DNA from: Armillaria gallica
Taxonomy: Eukaryota; Basidiomycota; Agaricomycetes; Agaricales; Physalacriaceae
Length of the DNA stretch: 64,000 bases
Assembly (NCBI GenBank): GCA_037576215.1
Contig: JBANDB010000014.1
Coordinates: forward strand, 682,001-746,000
Direction: 5' to 3'
The notes beneath the pieces were generated by a model. That model made no database searches. It was not told the DNA's origin and saw only the letters and a list, made by a program, of their open reading frames with translations. Positions 10,986-23,424 of the stretch are shown piece after piece. Positions within the stretch are counted from its first letter, which is position 1, and the number at the start of each line of letters is the position of its first letter. Position numbers and translations under genes: made by a program.

Positions 10986-12334
10986 GAGATTCGGTACAAG
11001 ATGCTCAAAGTTCAAGAATGAAAATGGCGGATCACTTTGCATGTCTAGTCTGATCGCAGTTGAAGTGAGGGCATAGTAAGGTTGGAATAACTGCACGCAC
11101 TGTTGTCTTCAGTCACCTAGCACAATATCAAGGAAGTCAAGGTAGCCCGGGGAAGGTTGTGTCACTTTGATACTGATTATCAGCAATACGTACTTGTCAC
11201 ATGCTTAAGGTTTTTTCTATCAGCCGTAGAGACGCGGACGCCGGAGGCGCGCGCATGTAAGGCAAGACCCGCGGCTAGTGCATATTCAGCTATTTGAACG
11301 ACGTCACTAGCTTGCCCTAGTCTACGCTTAAGGTGACGTCCAAGAAGCCCAGTGAAAATAATGTCTTGCTTGTCGAGGACAAGGGACTTGTGCTACATAC
11401 CGAAATGCCATCAAAAGAGAGAGGGCGGCCAAATGAAAGGTGACAACACATTGCGAGCGCAGACAAATACAAGTTTATACAGAATGACTAAGACTTTCGT
11501 CTTCGATGCGCCGAACCAAAGAACTACCGGTAAAACCCGAAGGGCGGGGGTCACGGAGCAGAGTAGGAATACCAGGGTCCAGAGCACCAGCAAGGAATAG
11601 GAAAGCAATAACACTCGTTTTTAAAGGTTGCAAAAACACTGTGAAAACAATGTTTCTAAACTCTAGAGTGATATGACAAGAAACCAAAGAGATATGAACG
11701 AGGAACGGCGAGGATGACACGAAACCCCAAAAAGTCATTGAGGAAAGTTGGCAGTGGTTTGGCGCACTGCAGGGAACTGGGTTCATTCGTTAGCCGATTT
11801 ATTCACTGTGCTCGGAATGATTGCCAGTGGGAGATAGTCGTGTACGCGATAACAACTCAAGATCGTGATGCAACAAAGCTCCTCCTCACGTCCACTGCCT
11901 TCAATATACGCGTGGTTTGACGACGGGTTGGACTGATAATCGTTGTAGAGGGCCGTGATGGGGAGGCGCTAGCGGTCGTCGAGATTCCGCACTCCACGTT
12001 GCAGCATTTCTAAGGGAATGCGCGAAGTCACGGTATCGAGTTGAAGTAAAGAAAGCAACAGTGGGATCTGAAGACAAACATTGCCAGCATGCAACTGATA
12101 GGCGAGAGAGTATTCTGTGAATACTCCTGCATATTCAGTTAACTTTGGCGGTGCTCCTCAGGAGGAGTCGGGCAGCACATAGCTATTGATTATCAGGTAC
12201 GTATGTGCTGGCACGCAGTACAGTCCGACACTGGAAACGAAGAGACGAGTAGAGAAGAGCGATAACTGGACAAGCGCTCTTACCCAGAAGACACATAGAT
12301 AACCCATACATAAATAGTCCACAAAACAGCAAGA
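10986..12334. other. Intergenic region without a supported gene
   Basis: Between the HET copy and the 3' end of the phosphatase I see no conserved coding content. Two TGACGTC/GACGTCA-type sites (about 11299 and 11334) resemble CRE/ATF sites. The 82-103 codon frames here lack any recognisable motif and overlap on opposite strands. Confidence 0.3.
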
Positions 12335-13812
12335 TCACACAGAACTCCCCGAAGGCGTAGAGCGCCACCAACTCCACGCCCCGATACCAAGGAAAAAGTT
12401 GAAAATTCCCACAATCGCGGAGCCTGCACCGAATAGAGTGAAGATCCACCAGAAGATACCAATAAACCGGTCGACAACACGGCCTGAATAGCGTTTGTAC
12501 GTCGCAAAAGGATCCGGGGTGGGAGAGTAGTTGCCTGGGAGACGAAGGATGGGTGGCGTAGGCGACGTCACTGGTGCACTGGCAGGGATGTGTAGCAACG
12601 ATACGACGGGTTTCTAGGACAGAGTCAGAGGTAAAAGAAGGAATCAGGATAACGCATACATGGTCAGAGGTTGTATACCCGGGGACGGAAGTGTAGAGTA
12701 AGTTTGTGATGCTGGACTTATCGGGGGTATCTGGCGAGTCAGTGTAGGTGGCGTACAGAACCCGGTCTGTCCAAGCAGGTACCCGTTTGACACTAGAAAG
12801 ATGAAGTTAATGTTCCCGTCGAACGATGGACGGACCGCACCTGTACTTGTCTACCTGGCCAATATCATACTTGTAGCTGCATTTGAACTTGCAAAAGTCC
12901 CCCTCTCGAAGACCAACAAAGATTGTTCCTTTCCGACGCTCGGTCAGAAGCTGGTCGAATTCTTTCAGGGTCTCTCGCGTGTCTTGCGACGTCAAGACGG
13001 CTGCAACGTCTGGCTCTGTATGAAACGTATGTAAGGGATGAGAAGGTGGTATTGAAAGGCGAAAATTGAGGTCCCCGAGAAAGAACAAGTGAGAGGTCGA
13101 GTAGATCGTTGTCGAAGGGGATTCCGGCGAAGGAAAGAGAAGAGTGCCGACGATATGGTTGTAGTCGTTGATGCGCTGTGCCAGCCGCTCTGCATGGGCT
13201 GTGAGATGGGCACAGACGAACCTGATAAACCATTGAGACAAGCTGAATGAGGTCACAAGCAGGCAACTCACGTGTACACCTCGCCAACGCTTCCGTTCTC
13301 CCCTGGGGCACGAAAACGGACACCGACTGCGCCCTTGTTGCCCATGTACAGCGGACCGCATCCCGTCCAGCTGGTCTGCACGTCGCATACCGTCTTTGCG
13401 ATACCGTCGTCCCTTCCATAGACGAGCAGGCTACGCCGGCGTTGACGACCTTTGCGATGAGCGCATACCGTTCCTTGTTGGGCGTGTGCGCTTCGAGCTG
13501 GGAAAGAATGTGGGCATTGCGGTCGTTGATAACGGACTTGGAGAGGCCGGAGACTATAGAATGAAGTCAGCTGTGCACGGCCGTAGTTTGCGGTGTATCC
13601 ATACGGCCCAGATGCAGCGGCAGAAGCTCCTGGAATCCCACCGCGACGATGTCCGGTGCTCGGGGCGAGCGAGAGAGAAAGGTCGAGACTTGCAAGGTAG
13701 GCGCCAGCCAGTCGACAAGGTCCTGAGGCAGCCCTAAACTTCCTTGGAGGTTGGTATTGTAGGACGCGATTTGGACGAGAACGCCGCCGTCAGGCAGGGC
13801 AGTTGGGTGCAT
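12335..13812 (-). CDS. Inositol polyphosphate 5-phosphatase, membrane-anchored
   Basis: Hydrolyses the 5-phosphate of inositol phosphates or phosphoinositides. The catalytic motifs of the family are visible in order: 'VQIASYNTNLQGSLGLPQ' and 'APDIVAVGFQELLPLHLG' near the N-terminus, 'CGPLYMGNKGAVGVRF', 'FVCAHLTAHAERLAQRINDY', the signature 'LFFLGDLNFRL', and later 'TDRVLYATYTDS' and a C-terminal 'SDHKP'-type region. The C-terminus has a hydrophobic segment ('FIGIFWWIFTLFGAGSAIVGIFNFF' region, encoded about 12380-12460), so the enzyme is probably tail-anchored. I take the ATG at 13810-13812 (MHPTALPDGG) as start, because the frame extension further upstream begins at TTG. Introns include 13563-13612 and one just after 'GEVYT'. 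It lies head to tail with the carbonic anhydrase, 186 bp apart. Confidence 0.9.
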
Positions 13813-13998
13813 GACGGTCACGGCAATGGCTGACAAACAAGCTTGGCTTCGACACCACCATCATGATCGGATCGACCTCTTCGATCACCAAGACTATGTT
13901 CTACAAATTATTGCTATTCGACGAAAGCAGGTGCGTTGATATACGAAACAGAAATCTAATCGTTCAACAATTTTCCCTGGCTGTAGACGCTCTAAGGT

Positions 13999-14845
13999 CT
14001 ACTTGGACGACGGCCCCCGCGATACCCTCAAGTCCTTCAGCCGTCCACTGGCAAGGTCAAACACCCAGCCGTGAATGTACACGTCCTTGCCTTTCCCATT
14101 CTTATTCTTCCAGGCATTTGTGATAGCCGGCGTCTGTGACAGGTTGTCGACCTGCATCTTGACATTTTCTTCAATGAGTATCGGAAGAGCCTCTTCCTTC
14201 GGTGCGGAAGACAGGTGGAGCGATGCAGCCAAGGCCGTGACCGGATATAGCCACTTGTTGATGGCTTCCTCAGGCGAGACGCCTGCTACCGTGGCACAGG
14301 GTTCACCTGAGGTGTACGACGGCGCTGCGTTAAAGCATGCCGACGCACCTCCACATTCTGAATGACCGACAACGACAACTGTGTTCCCAGAAGGGTGGGA
14401 GAAGCAAAAGCATCGGTTGGGATACTGCTATCACGACAGAGAAAGAGAGGAAGCACCGTGTTCGACGCCGAGATGATCAACGGCATAGGTCAACGCCGAC
14501 AGAGCGCTGTCATCGTCGAGATGGAATTGGCTAGACGACAAATGAGCCACGGAAATTGGATATGACGGGTGACACGCACTTGGCAATGTTTCGAAGGACG
14601 AATATCGTCCCCGGACGTGAACCAGTGATCACAGACTCGGGGACGCGGGAATCCGCACAGCCTATCCACAGAACCTGCAAGAAATAATATGTTATTAACA
14701 TATTATGTGGCGGGCGCTGGAAACATACTGGAGGGCTTTGGCCCTGAGCTAGCTCTGTAAAGAACTCTGGCTCAGCTTGGTCAACGTCAGCAGCCCACTG
14801 AGCATTGGAAGCGAATAATCTCGCGATGATGGGGTGTTCAGACAT
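13999..14845 (-). CDS. Beta-class carbonic anhydrase
   Basis: Zinc enzyme interconverting CO2 and bicarbonate. The start is MSEHPIIARLFASNAQWA at 14845. The first zinc-ligand motif 'VLWIGCADSRVPESVI' supplies Cys and the catalytic Asp-Arg pair, followed by 'GTIFVLRNIA'. The second ligand set is the 'GHSECGGASACFNAA' region (His and Cys). The tail 'VYIHGWVFDLASGRLKDL' matches the family ending. Three introns are visible: one after 'QGQSPP', one after 'RNIA' and one after 'DHLGVEH'. Length is about 225-235 residues, as expected. No mitochondrial presequence precedes the conserved start, so a cytosolic enzyme is likely. The 5' flank contains a CACGTG box at 15159. Confidence 0.93.
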
Positions 14846-15846
14846 GGTGGGGGAGGGTAAGGTGTGAAAAGGACGCCTGCGGCAACGGTCTTTATATCGA
14901 AAGAGCTTCAGGAACGGGCCGACATGTGTATCATCAAACTCACTATTGAATATTCCGATTGAATGGAAGAACACAGTAACGGTATCACGGCGACTGGAAT
15001 GGGTGGCAGCGTCCGGCTAGGTTAAAAGTCCGTTGATAGGGAAAGAAAGGGATACGAAGCCTGGGAAGAGCAGAGGAATTAAAAAAAATCCAGCACTTGA
15101 GCGTTCAACGTCGCTGTCAAAAAGGGGTCGATCCCTGCCTGCCATCATATTAGCTAATCACGTGAGATTCCCCACAAATCTCATTTGCAAGTTTCGTAAT
15201 CTCGCTCGTTCTGGAGCTTCGTTCGCCTTTATCCTTTCGCTTCCGGGCCTGTATCTATGAAACTCGTGTCTGCCTCCCCTGAGATAGTCATTACTCATTT
15301 GCCTTCATTTGGCCGACAGTATCTCCCTGTGGGTCGTGTACAAAATTAACCCGCGACGGCAGCAACATTGAGTGCAAGAATGACGGCGCCCCGTATGTAA
15401 AAATAGCAGCTGTGAATCCGGTCATCAACATATCGCCAGCATACCATATGCACTCAGATCAGTGGCAAGGTTCGAGCTAAGGCTAGGGCAAAGCACAGAC
15501 GGCACGAGGGTGTGCTCGACTGCAGCGCCCACAAGCTATCCCAGAGGCATATGAACGTGTCCTGGCCTGGCCACGAGTCCGGGACGGACACACTGCGTTT
15601 GGTCGCGAGTTCTTCCGTACGGACGTACACGGAATTGTGCGACTCCAACGGTCTACCACCATGCATATCTCTATACATTCCCTCTAAGCGAGAAGAACCC
15701 TGGTGAGATAGAATGGTTTAGTGTGTTTCCGGAACCAAAAATAATACACGTTCCTATGACTGAAACAGAAAACATAAGCGCAACACTAGAGTAATCAAGA
15801 ATACAACACTGGGCCTCTGTTTCTCTATTATTATACCCTCGCCCGT
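14846..15846. other. About 1 kb between carbonic anhydrase and MFS gene
   Basis: This holds the upstream region of the carbonic anhydrase and the 3' flank of the transporter. A plus-strand frame at 15512-15706 ('SCISLYIPSKREEPW'-type end) and opposing minus frames have no recognisable domain. I do not call a gene here. Confidence 0.3.
15159..15164. promoter_or_regulatory. CACGTG box upstream of carbonic anhydrase
   Basis: A palindromic CACGTG in the context AATCACGTGAGA, about 314 bp before the carbonic anhydrase start. It shares its TCACGTGA-like extension with the box before RPL7. Function is inferred only from recurrence. Confidence 0.3.
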
Positions 15847-18314
15847 TCACGGCACAGATGAGGAGGACCCTGTCCTTTCGCCGACCGCTTCATCGATGTC
15901 AACAAGGGTGTCATCTCGCCGAACACCCCCGTCCACAGCAATCTCTTCTTCCGCATCCAACATATGGGGGTGTTTCTCGGGATCAGCCAGGCGAATGAGC
16001 GCCAAGCAGGCCAAGGACACGCATACCGACGCGACACCGACAAAGAACATTGCCCTCGGAAACGTCGCGACAGTTTTGATGTACACAAACGCATATAGCG
16101 AGGGACCTATTATTTGGGAGCTGTCGTAAACAGTCAGAACTAGTATGTATCTCATGATCTAGGAAGCAACGAACCTGAGGGCCTGTATGACACTCAAAGC
16201 GCCGAACAATCTCCCTGATTCAGTACCTCCTCGTTGTGTATAGAGCTCTAATGCAACACTTTGGACAGCGGGGGAAAATCCAGTCCCCATTGACCCGAGC
16301 ATGCTTGAGAGTGTGAACACCAAAGGACTGGTGGTACATCCGAGTAATGCGTAAGATATGATGTCGACAAACAACGATACACGAGCAAGTCCCAAGTCAA
16401 AGCGAGATGAGTGGCGCTCGAGATGGAAGCTTGATGAACGGTCCGAATCAGAGTGAGAAGACTCGGAGTCATTGCTGTCTGAGGGTATGAACGGCTCTCT
16501 CTCCCCCATAGAAACATCTTTAGGTTTCGGCTTGCACAGCTTGATTGCAACTGTGATCATGAGATGGGTATTTCGGCCCAAAAAATATAACTCCAATCAG
16601 CTTACGAGGAAGTATCAGAGTCAAGAAGAAAGCTCGCGCAGCACCGACTAAACTGAGCCAATATCCGATCTGATTAATTACCATGTTAGGACGTAAAGCG
16701 AAGTACAAGGAATTCACTTACAGTCTCTGATGTCCAATCAAATGCGGCTGCAGCGTATTGAAACTTGTACGTGTAGGAACCCTGGCGCGAATCGGCATCA
16801 GCCGTTATCATTGGTAACCACGGGGCTCACCATCATTGAGAGTGTGAGTCCATAAGCGACAGCAATAAGCGTTAGATTCCAGTCGCGCTTCGGATGCTTC
16901 AGAGGATGTCTGTCCGAACCATTCATTTCCGGCAGGAAGACACTTAGGGGACTGAGGAATCCAAAGAGGCGCCTAAGCAGACCCGCTTGCGGATCGGACT
17001 CGTGGTGTTTGATCGCAGACTTGCGTCGCTGCGCATGGGTAAGAGACTCGGGGATGATAAGCCATATTAGAAGAGCATAGAAAAGATGAAGAGAGGTAGC
17101 AACATAAAACACCGAGATGGTTTGCCCGGTAGCACGGATCAAAAGGCCGCCAAAGGTGGGGCCAAGTGCGAATCCGATGAAAACGAGTCCGAGACTTAGA
17201 GAAAAGACGCGAGATCTATGGAACGTTAAGCGGGAAGACAAAGATATAAAGGACGAAGCTATTGACCGCGTGGCTGGGGTGGAAGTGTCCGCTATATAAG
17301 CGTGCATGGTCGCCATGGCCGTAGATAATCCTAGCCATAATCAGAGCCAAGATTGGCAACGGTATGGACAACAGTACCTCCTAAGCACCCTTCGATTATT
17401 GGTCCAAGAAGGAGGAACCAGTAGCCCCCGGGGAGTCGCTCATAGTATCTGTTAACGACGAGGAAGTTGAAGTCCGTGCTAAGGACGCCGATGACTGAGA
17501 TACCTAGGACGACGGTACGGCCATGGCGATCTGAGTACTGTACACGTATTAGAAGAGGTGGATGAGTTTCGCGATGAATCGAGAATACTCACGGAACCCC
17601 ATGCCGCTGTGGTTAAGCATCCTAGCACACCCATAGTGGCAGTCATGGCTATGAAGCCTTGAGGATAGGTTGATACATCGTTAGATGAAACATACCCGCC
17701 GCAAGCTCTGCAACAGCCACCTGTACGACTGGGTCCGAAGCGCACCTATTGCCGTTAGCATTCTTTGGTGATTCTAGCACGTCGCGGAAGAACACAGTAA
17801 TGGGGCGGTCTTGATCGACTTCGGGGCGTGCCTCCAAGGGGGTGGTATTGGTGAAAACGAGCCCCAGTAGTTGATCATCATATACATCGGGGGAATGTAC
17901 GGCGCACGCGAGCTGGGTGTAGATTTCGACTCTAGGAGCTATCGTGGAAGACCAAGCGATACTGGAGAACGGCATCAAAGCCAAGAGCCTTGAAAGAATA
18001 TAAATAAGACTGACGGATTCGAAGCAAAGCACGTACCAGATGGGGGAAGGTCTTTTCCACCATGGTAAAAGAGCCCTTGTCTTGAGCTCTTCATCGAGGT
18101 CTGTATCGTCGGCGATAAGTGTCTCCTCGGCCTCATGGTGATGAGGGTGAACGAATTCGTGCAGCAATTCAGCATCCCGTTCGCTGATGGCCCCTTCAGA
18201 CACCAGCCCCTGTGGATCCCTCAGCAATGATGCTGCGGTTGTTCTCAACGACCTAGGACGCGACCTGGACTGGGATGGTACCCGCAGCCTCGAGTGTTCC
18301 GCTGAACGCGACAT
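15847..18314 (-). CDS. Major facilitator superfamily transporter
   Basis: A multi-pass transporter of unknown substrate. The start ATG is 18312-18314 (MSRSAEHSRLRVPSQ). The N-terminal about 100 residues are hydrophilic and Ser/Arg-rich, with a His cluster ('EFVHPHHHEAEE') before the first membrane segment. The central region has the MFS pattern 'YIADTSTPATRS', then 'LGLVFIGFALGPTFGGLLIR' (motif C-like, Gly-Pro rich). A long cytosolic loop contains 'PLKHPKRDWNL'. The second half has 'GSMGTGFSPAVQSVALELY', and the last segments end near 'FFVGVASVCVSLACLALIRL', followed by an acidic C-tail. About ten introns are implied. A luminal loop with 'VFTNTTPLEARPEVDQDRP' is unusually long for an MFS protein. 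It is divergent from the GMF gene, with 229 bp between starts. Confidence 0.85.
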
Positions 18315-18543
18315 TACGACGGAAAGTGGGTCACAGTATCTTGCTGCTGGTCGTATTGGCAGAAGATTCGGGGTGTGTGAGTGGGATGGGCAGGGATACC
18401 CACGCGAAGAGGTCGTGCCGGTTATTTAAACAGGGGCAATGACCAATCGGCCAAAATATGTCGTCAGCGAGATCGTGAAGCTTATCTTATCGGCGCGATA
18501 AAACATCTCTTCTTCCATCTTACCATCACAGCAGTTACCAGCA

Positions 18544-19106
18544 ATGGTTCGTGTTTCTGCGCCGCTGACGTTCACGTTTATCCATAGTGAATGTAGTCTC
18601 AAACAGTCGACATACCGCAATCGATCAAGGACACTCTAAGAAAGTTCAGATTCGCCCGTCGTAATGAAGGCCACGCTGCGCTGGTAATCAAGATCAACAA
18701 GGCAACACTGACGATGGAGGAAGTAGAGCAATTTGATAACATCAGTATCGAGGACCTGGCGGAGGGTACGTGCTTGATCGAATACCGAAGCTATGGCTGA
18801 TTGATAGCAGAGCTCCCGGAGAACAGTCCTCGATACGTCGTGCTCAGCTACGAGCTGAATCATTCTGACGGACGGAAATCGTTCCCACTTGTCCTTGTAA
18901 ACTGGGCACCAACATCGAGCGAAATCGGATTGTTGACGCTGCATGCGAGTGCATTCATCAACTTTCAGAACACCGTATGTTACTCTTTTCGATATGTGGT
19001 GCTGATGCTCATCGATATCTTGCAGGCCGGTGTCAGTAAAGTTGTCGAGGTCAGAGACGGGCCAGAAGGTCTCACGAAAGAGGCGATAGACAGCAAATTG
19101 TCGTGA
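18544..19106 (+). CDS. Glia maturation factor / AIM7-like ADF-H protein
   Basis: Binds the Arp2/3 complex and promotes actin branch disassembly in the GMF family. Exons are 18544-18550, 18607-18765, 18811-18974 and 19026-19106. The joined protein begins MVLDIPQSIKDTLRKFRF and contains 'EEVEQFDNISIEDLAEELPE' and 'SPRYVVLSYELNHSDGRKSF'. Next come 'PLVLVNWAPTSSEIGLLTLH' and the C-terminal 'KVVEVRDGPEGLTKEAIDSK', all characteristic of the ADF-H domain of GMF. Length is about 137 residues, normal for the family. The seven-base first exon is short but its GT-AG junction restores the frame exactly. It shares a short divergent promoter with the MFS gene. Confidence 0.92.
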
Positions 19107-19343
19107 TAGAATACGATGTGTACCATACTAGTAATTGCCGACGTGCTTCCATTCGAACGTTTCGGTACCGAAGGATACCGGACAGATGCCGTCAGCGTCT
19201 TCAACACGTCCTCGATGTGGCTATTTCCTCCCCACGACACGACGAACAGAAATTCGAGGAAAGCAAGAAAACGTGTTTACTGAATTGGGCCTTAGACATG
19301 GGATAGACAAAAAGTGATCCGAGACTGCAAAGTGGCTGGGCGT

Positions 19344-22300
19344 ATGTGGGCCCATTTGGTCCAAGATCGAGCAGGGTCCCACCGCCGTCCCTGCCTTCTT
19401 CTTTTCCGTCATTCTGCCCTCTCGCTGCAAATCTGTCGTCCACACCGTCGCCGGCTTTCCCTTTTCAGCCCCCGCGGCCGCCACGTCAGGCGCCCCGCCC
19501 CAGCACCCCCGTCGTCACTGCACGGTCTAGGACAGTCAGCGCGGGCAGGGCGCGAACTACCGCTACTGGCACGACAGAGGACGTGACGCCCTGGGAGCTC
19601 TATCCAGCACCAGACGAGGATGTCCCGTCCAGGCCACGGGCGCCGTCGACGACGCCAGCGACGACACCCAGCGCTGCCAGGAGCTCGGGCGGCAACTCTG
19701 TGAGTTTATTCCAGGAATATTTGAATCTTCGCCCCACAATCGCCGCATATATGCTCTTCTTTCATTATACTTTGTGTTTTAGCATGAGTTTTCTGACTGA
19801 ATTCTTTTGTCCTTACAGTCAAGACCTTCAAGCTCGTCCGGGCGCGCCTTCACTGGCGGCTTTGTTCGAAGGCATAGATCTATTGGAAGCAGGGCTGCCA
19901 AGCCGCTTGACGATATGGGGAATACTACCTCGGAACCTAGGTCCCACCATTCACCTTCATCAGATGCAGCGGCGCGCTCACCCACCCTGCATTCTCCTAC
20001 TCATGCCATCACAAATCCTGCCTCTTCTGTCCATCAACCAAGCTTTCCCTTACAGAATCCTTCTTCTGGGACCGCCCCCAGCAAACCCGTCTTTCAGATA
20101 GAGAAAACAAATTCTCTACTGCTGATCGGACGGTTCTTGAGGAGCTCAAGCGGACCATCAGCACGAGAGATGCGCAGTTTGTTGTAAAAGGAGGTATCAC
20201 AAAATCATGGGGCGCGGGTGGTGTCGGTTCAATTGGTGGGAGAAGGCACCATCCATTTAATACAGATCAAGTTCCCTATCCAAGATGTTATGAAAAGGAT
20301 GTATTAGATCTGTGAGTTGACATCTCTCCTTTACTTCATCACGCTCATAATCCTTCCAGAGATACATGGGAGACCTCTGTTTGCTATCAGATATGTGAAA
20401 GCAATACCTGGCACGTCTTTGAGAAACCTCCTTCCAAGGCCCTGGACATTGGGTGCGGTATGTCCATTCAATTCTCACCACCGTGTGGTCAACTGAATCT
20501 TGCATTAGGCACCGGCGCATGGATATTGAATTGCGCCCGATCTTGGAAAGATTGCCATTTTGTTGGTGCGCGTTTTTCTCGTTAATGGCTACTCCAGACT
20601 GACTCTGGCGTCTAGGATTGGATTGCGTTCCACTCCATCCTGATCTTCAAAGGGTCGGCTCTAGCGATCTTGCGCAGCGTATTACATGGACTCAGGCCAA
20701 CTTGTGCGTGCCGCCTGTCAAAATTTAATTGCATTTATTGATATGATAAATGGCTTAGTCTGGAACCTCTGCCCTTCCCTAATGATGAGTTTGATTATGT
20801 GTTAGTCTTCATTTTCTAGCTCTAATCGGGATAGTGTTGATGCTTAAGCTTGTAGTCACATCAAACGGATAGCCTTAGGTGTTCCAGAGGACAAGGTCAA
20901 TCTCAACCGTAGCCATACCCCATATCCCCCGTCTAATTTTTCTGCCAGTGGGACAATTTCTTTGAAGAAATTGTCCGCGTAATGAAGCCGGGCGGCGCCT
21001 TTGAGGTAGTAAATTTTGATCAATTCAACTGCAGACATCTGACCTCCATTATTAGATGATAGAGGAAGACCTCTTCTTCCCCGGTCATAGCCCAGATGAC
21101 TCCGACGATGATTGTGACCCTAGTGTCGAACCGCTATCTGAAGACCGACAGTTCCGACCATACTCGCGCAGGTTATCTAGAAGCTCACTGCCTACCCGAA
21201 GTCCAAGCGCAGATCGTTATATGAGTGATGTCCCAGGTTTAATGCAGTCAGGTGGCACAAAGCCCGAAGACCCAGCCTCACCTTCGACTGCTTGTCCTAG
21301 TCTATTTGCGACGACCAGTACATGTGGTACAGATCCCAGTTCACCTATGACGCCGCCAAGCGCGTCTTTTTCCCTTCCTCTTGTGCCTGTAACCGGCACG
21401 GCCATTGTAGAAGATGACGAGGAGAAACGTGATACACTCGCCGCCACAATCAACCAAAGCCATTCTCACGGAACTCAAAAGTCCATCTCAGCATCGAATA
21501 AACCTTCGTCAATACGCTTTAAGCAGCGTCAGAATCGATCTCTAGAGAACCTGTTGGACTCGAGTACATTCAAATATATTCCGCAGAGCATACAAACGGA
21601 GTCCTCCGTATCTTTAAGTTCAACAGAAACTAGTCCAGGACCTAGCACAACTCGAGCGTTACGATCATCGGTGGCTCACCTCCATCAGCACCTACCCTTC
21701 TTTTCAAATGCTCAGTCCAGCCGAAATATGGCGCCGAAAGGGACCGTCTCAACGTTCTTAACGATACCAGAGCCTAGAGCTCCCGCGAACCCTAGAGATC
21801 ACTTGTTGCTACAAACTATATACAACGGAATGCAGGCGTCAAGATTCATCAATCTCTCCCCACTCTCGTTATTGCCAAACTTGCTTGGAATGTATTTTAG
21901 AGGTATGTATTGTTCCTGTCTTTCCACTTGGTACTTAGCCATTAATGGACAAATAGATGTGCGCACACACCCTCCGATTATGTTCGCTTTCCCCCCATTG
22001 GCACCGAAGCAAGCTCAACATGAGGAACACAATTCCCAATCGGAACATGAACATGACTCTGACCCAGATGAGGAAGCCCGTAATGCAATCAACCCCTTCC
22101 CCGCGCGACCGCCACCCCCGCCAAAGGACCAAAGGCGAGGTCGTTCCCTCTCTGCTGTGTCACCCCTCGGCGCCACCCATAATGCCCTCGGTGAAGATCG
22201 ATGGATCTCCGTTCAAAACCTACTCCACAAGACCTCGAAATATGTGTCTCTTGACGACTCTAAAACAGCCTGGACTTACACCGCGTTCGGCAAAGTCAAA

Positions 22301-23074
22301 ACCGACTAATAAAGTTCTGTCATCGGATACATCCTCCATACCTCCGCAAAAAACGCTGCCAAATCGTTTGCCGAACACTAAGCTGCACATTGACTTGCGC
22401 ACGCTGAATCTCCACCTCGCCTTACGAACGGCTGAGATTCTGGGGTGTTCCGAAGCGATGTGGGAGTGGGTGCTGGAGTGTCAACGCGAAGCACGTCGGA
22501 AAAGACGAGATTCAGATGTTGCTTTAAAGAAAAGGTCTAGGTCTGTCGATGCTATACGGCATTTGAGAGAAGCAACAGTTGAACAGGATCCGAATGATCC
22601 CAAAGCCATGATCGAAGACTTGACACGAGAGGAATTTGAAGCTCTGTTGATTCGTTTTGATATGTGAGTTAATTTACCAAGAAAGCTCGTTTCTTGCTGA
22701 CATGCTGTTTTAGGGATATGCAGGACCACATGGATCTGGGTAATCAAATTGAGCGACGGTTCCACTGGACGTGCATACCTGGGGTTATTACTGCGGAACG
22801 CAAGAATTTCGACTCTGCATGGGAGAGAAGGCGCCAGTGGGAGGAGGAACAGAGGCCTTCAAACGTTCGAGTGACTAGGGACTCCGAGCGGGACTCGCAG
22901 CTATTCGTGTCTCGGGGGCAGGAAGATATCAATAGGATGCGTTCGGGTTCACAAGGATCTGAGTCGATGGCAACCTCGTGTAGCCAGTCGACGGTGAACG
23001 TGAGAAGGATTAGTCGGTCTATGGGTGTGTTTGTGGCTTGGAAATCTGCAGACGGGTGTAAGATGGTCCGTTGA
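19344..23074 (+). CDS. Large class I SAM-dependent methyltransferase with disordered flanks
   Basis: The methyltransferase core is split by short introns between 20280 and 21060. Motif I is 'KALDIGCGTGAWILNCARSW', and the following acidic residue lies in 'FVGLDCVPLHPDLQRV'. Motifs around 'PLPFPNDEFDYVHIKRIALG' and 'IVRVMKPGGAFEMIEEDLFF' complete the Rossmann fold. The N-terminal about 200 residues are Pro/Ser-rich. A disordered Ser-rich insert (21100-21760) follows the core, and the C-terminal part is helical (22380-23074). Related fungal proteins are often grouped with LaeA/UMTA-type methyltransferases; substrate unknown. There are two problems. The Pro-rich first exon has no ATG in its own frame, though an ATG at 19344 lies one base out of frame before a CCC run. 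The frame also shifts by one base at 20075-20079 (five C), where a sixth C would restore 'TAPQQTRLSDRENKFSTADR'. Both suggest sequence error. Confidence 0.75.
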
Positions 23075-23319
23075 AGCATGTTATCCTCGTTTTCCTTATC
23101 TCTGTATTATCTACGACCATCTATCTATTGTGCGTATCTGTACCAGACGTGGAGTATATTTTTATCCGTGTAACGTATGTTCCAACCATTTGTATATAGT
23201 TGAGTGGTTTGTTATTTTCTGTCATCATGAGTATTGGTTTCATCGTTTCAATCATGAATGACTTCAACTGGTGAGACTGGCTACGCGGCACCCGCCTAGG
23301 CCGGTACGTATGACGATTT

Positions 23320-23325
23320 CACGTG
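23320..23325. promoter_or_regulatory. CACGTG box upstream of SAR1
   Basis: Palindromic CACGTG, context TTTCACGTGACC, 100 bp before the SAR1 start codon. It matches the hexamer found before RPL7, ATG2 and SCAMP. Confidence 0.4.
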
Positions 23326-23424
23326 ACCAGGATCGCTTGATTGCGTACCTCCAGCGCACTTCCACGTTTCGCCATCCATCCGTATTTCTACTCTCTTTGC
23401 TGAGACTTTTCACAATTACCGACC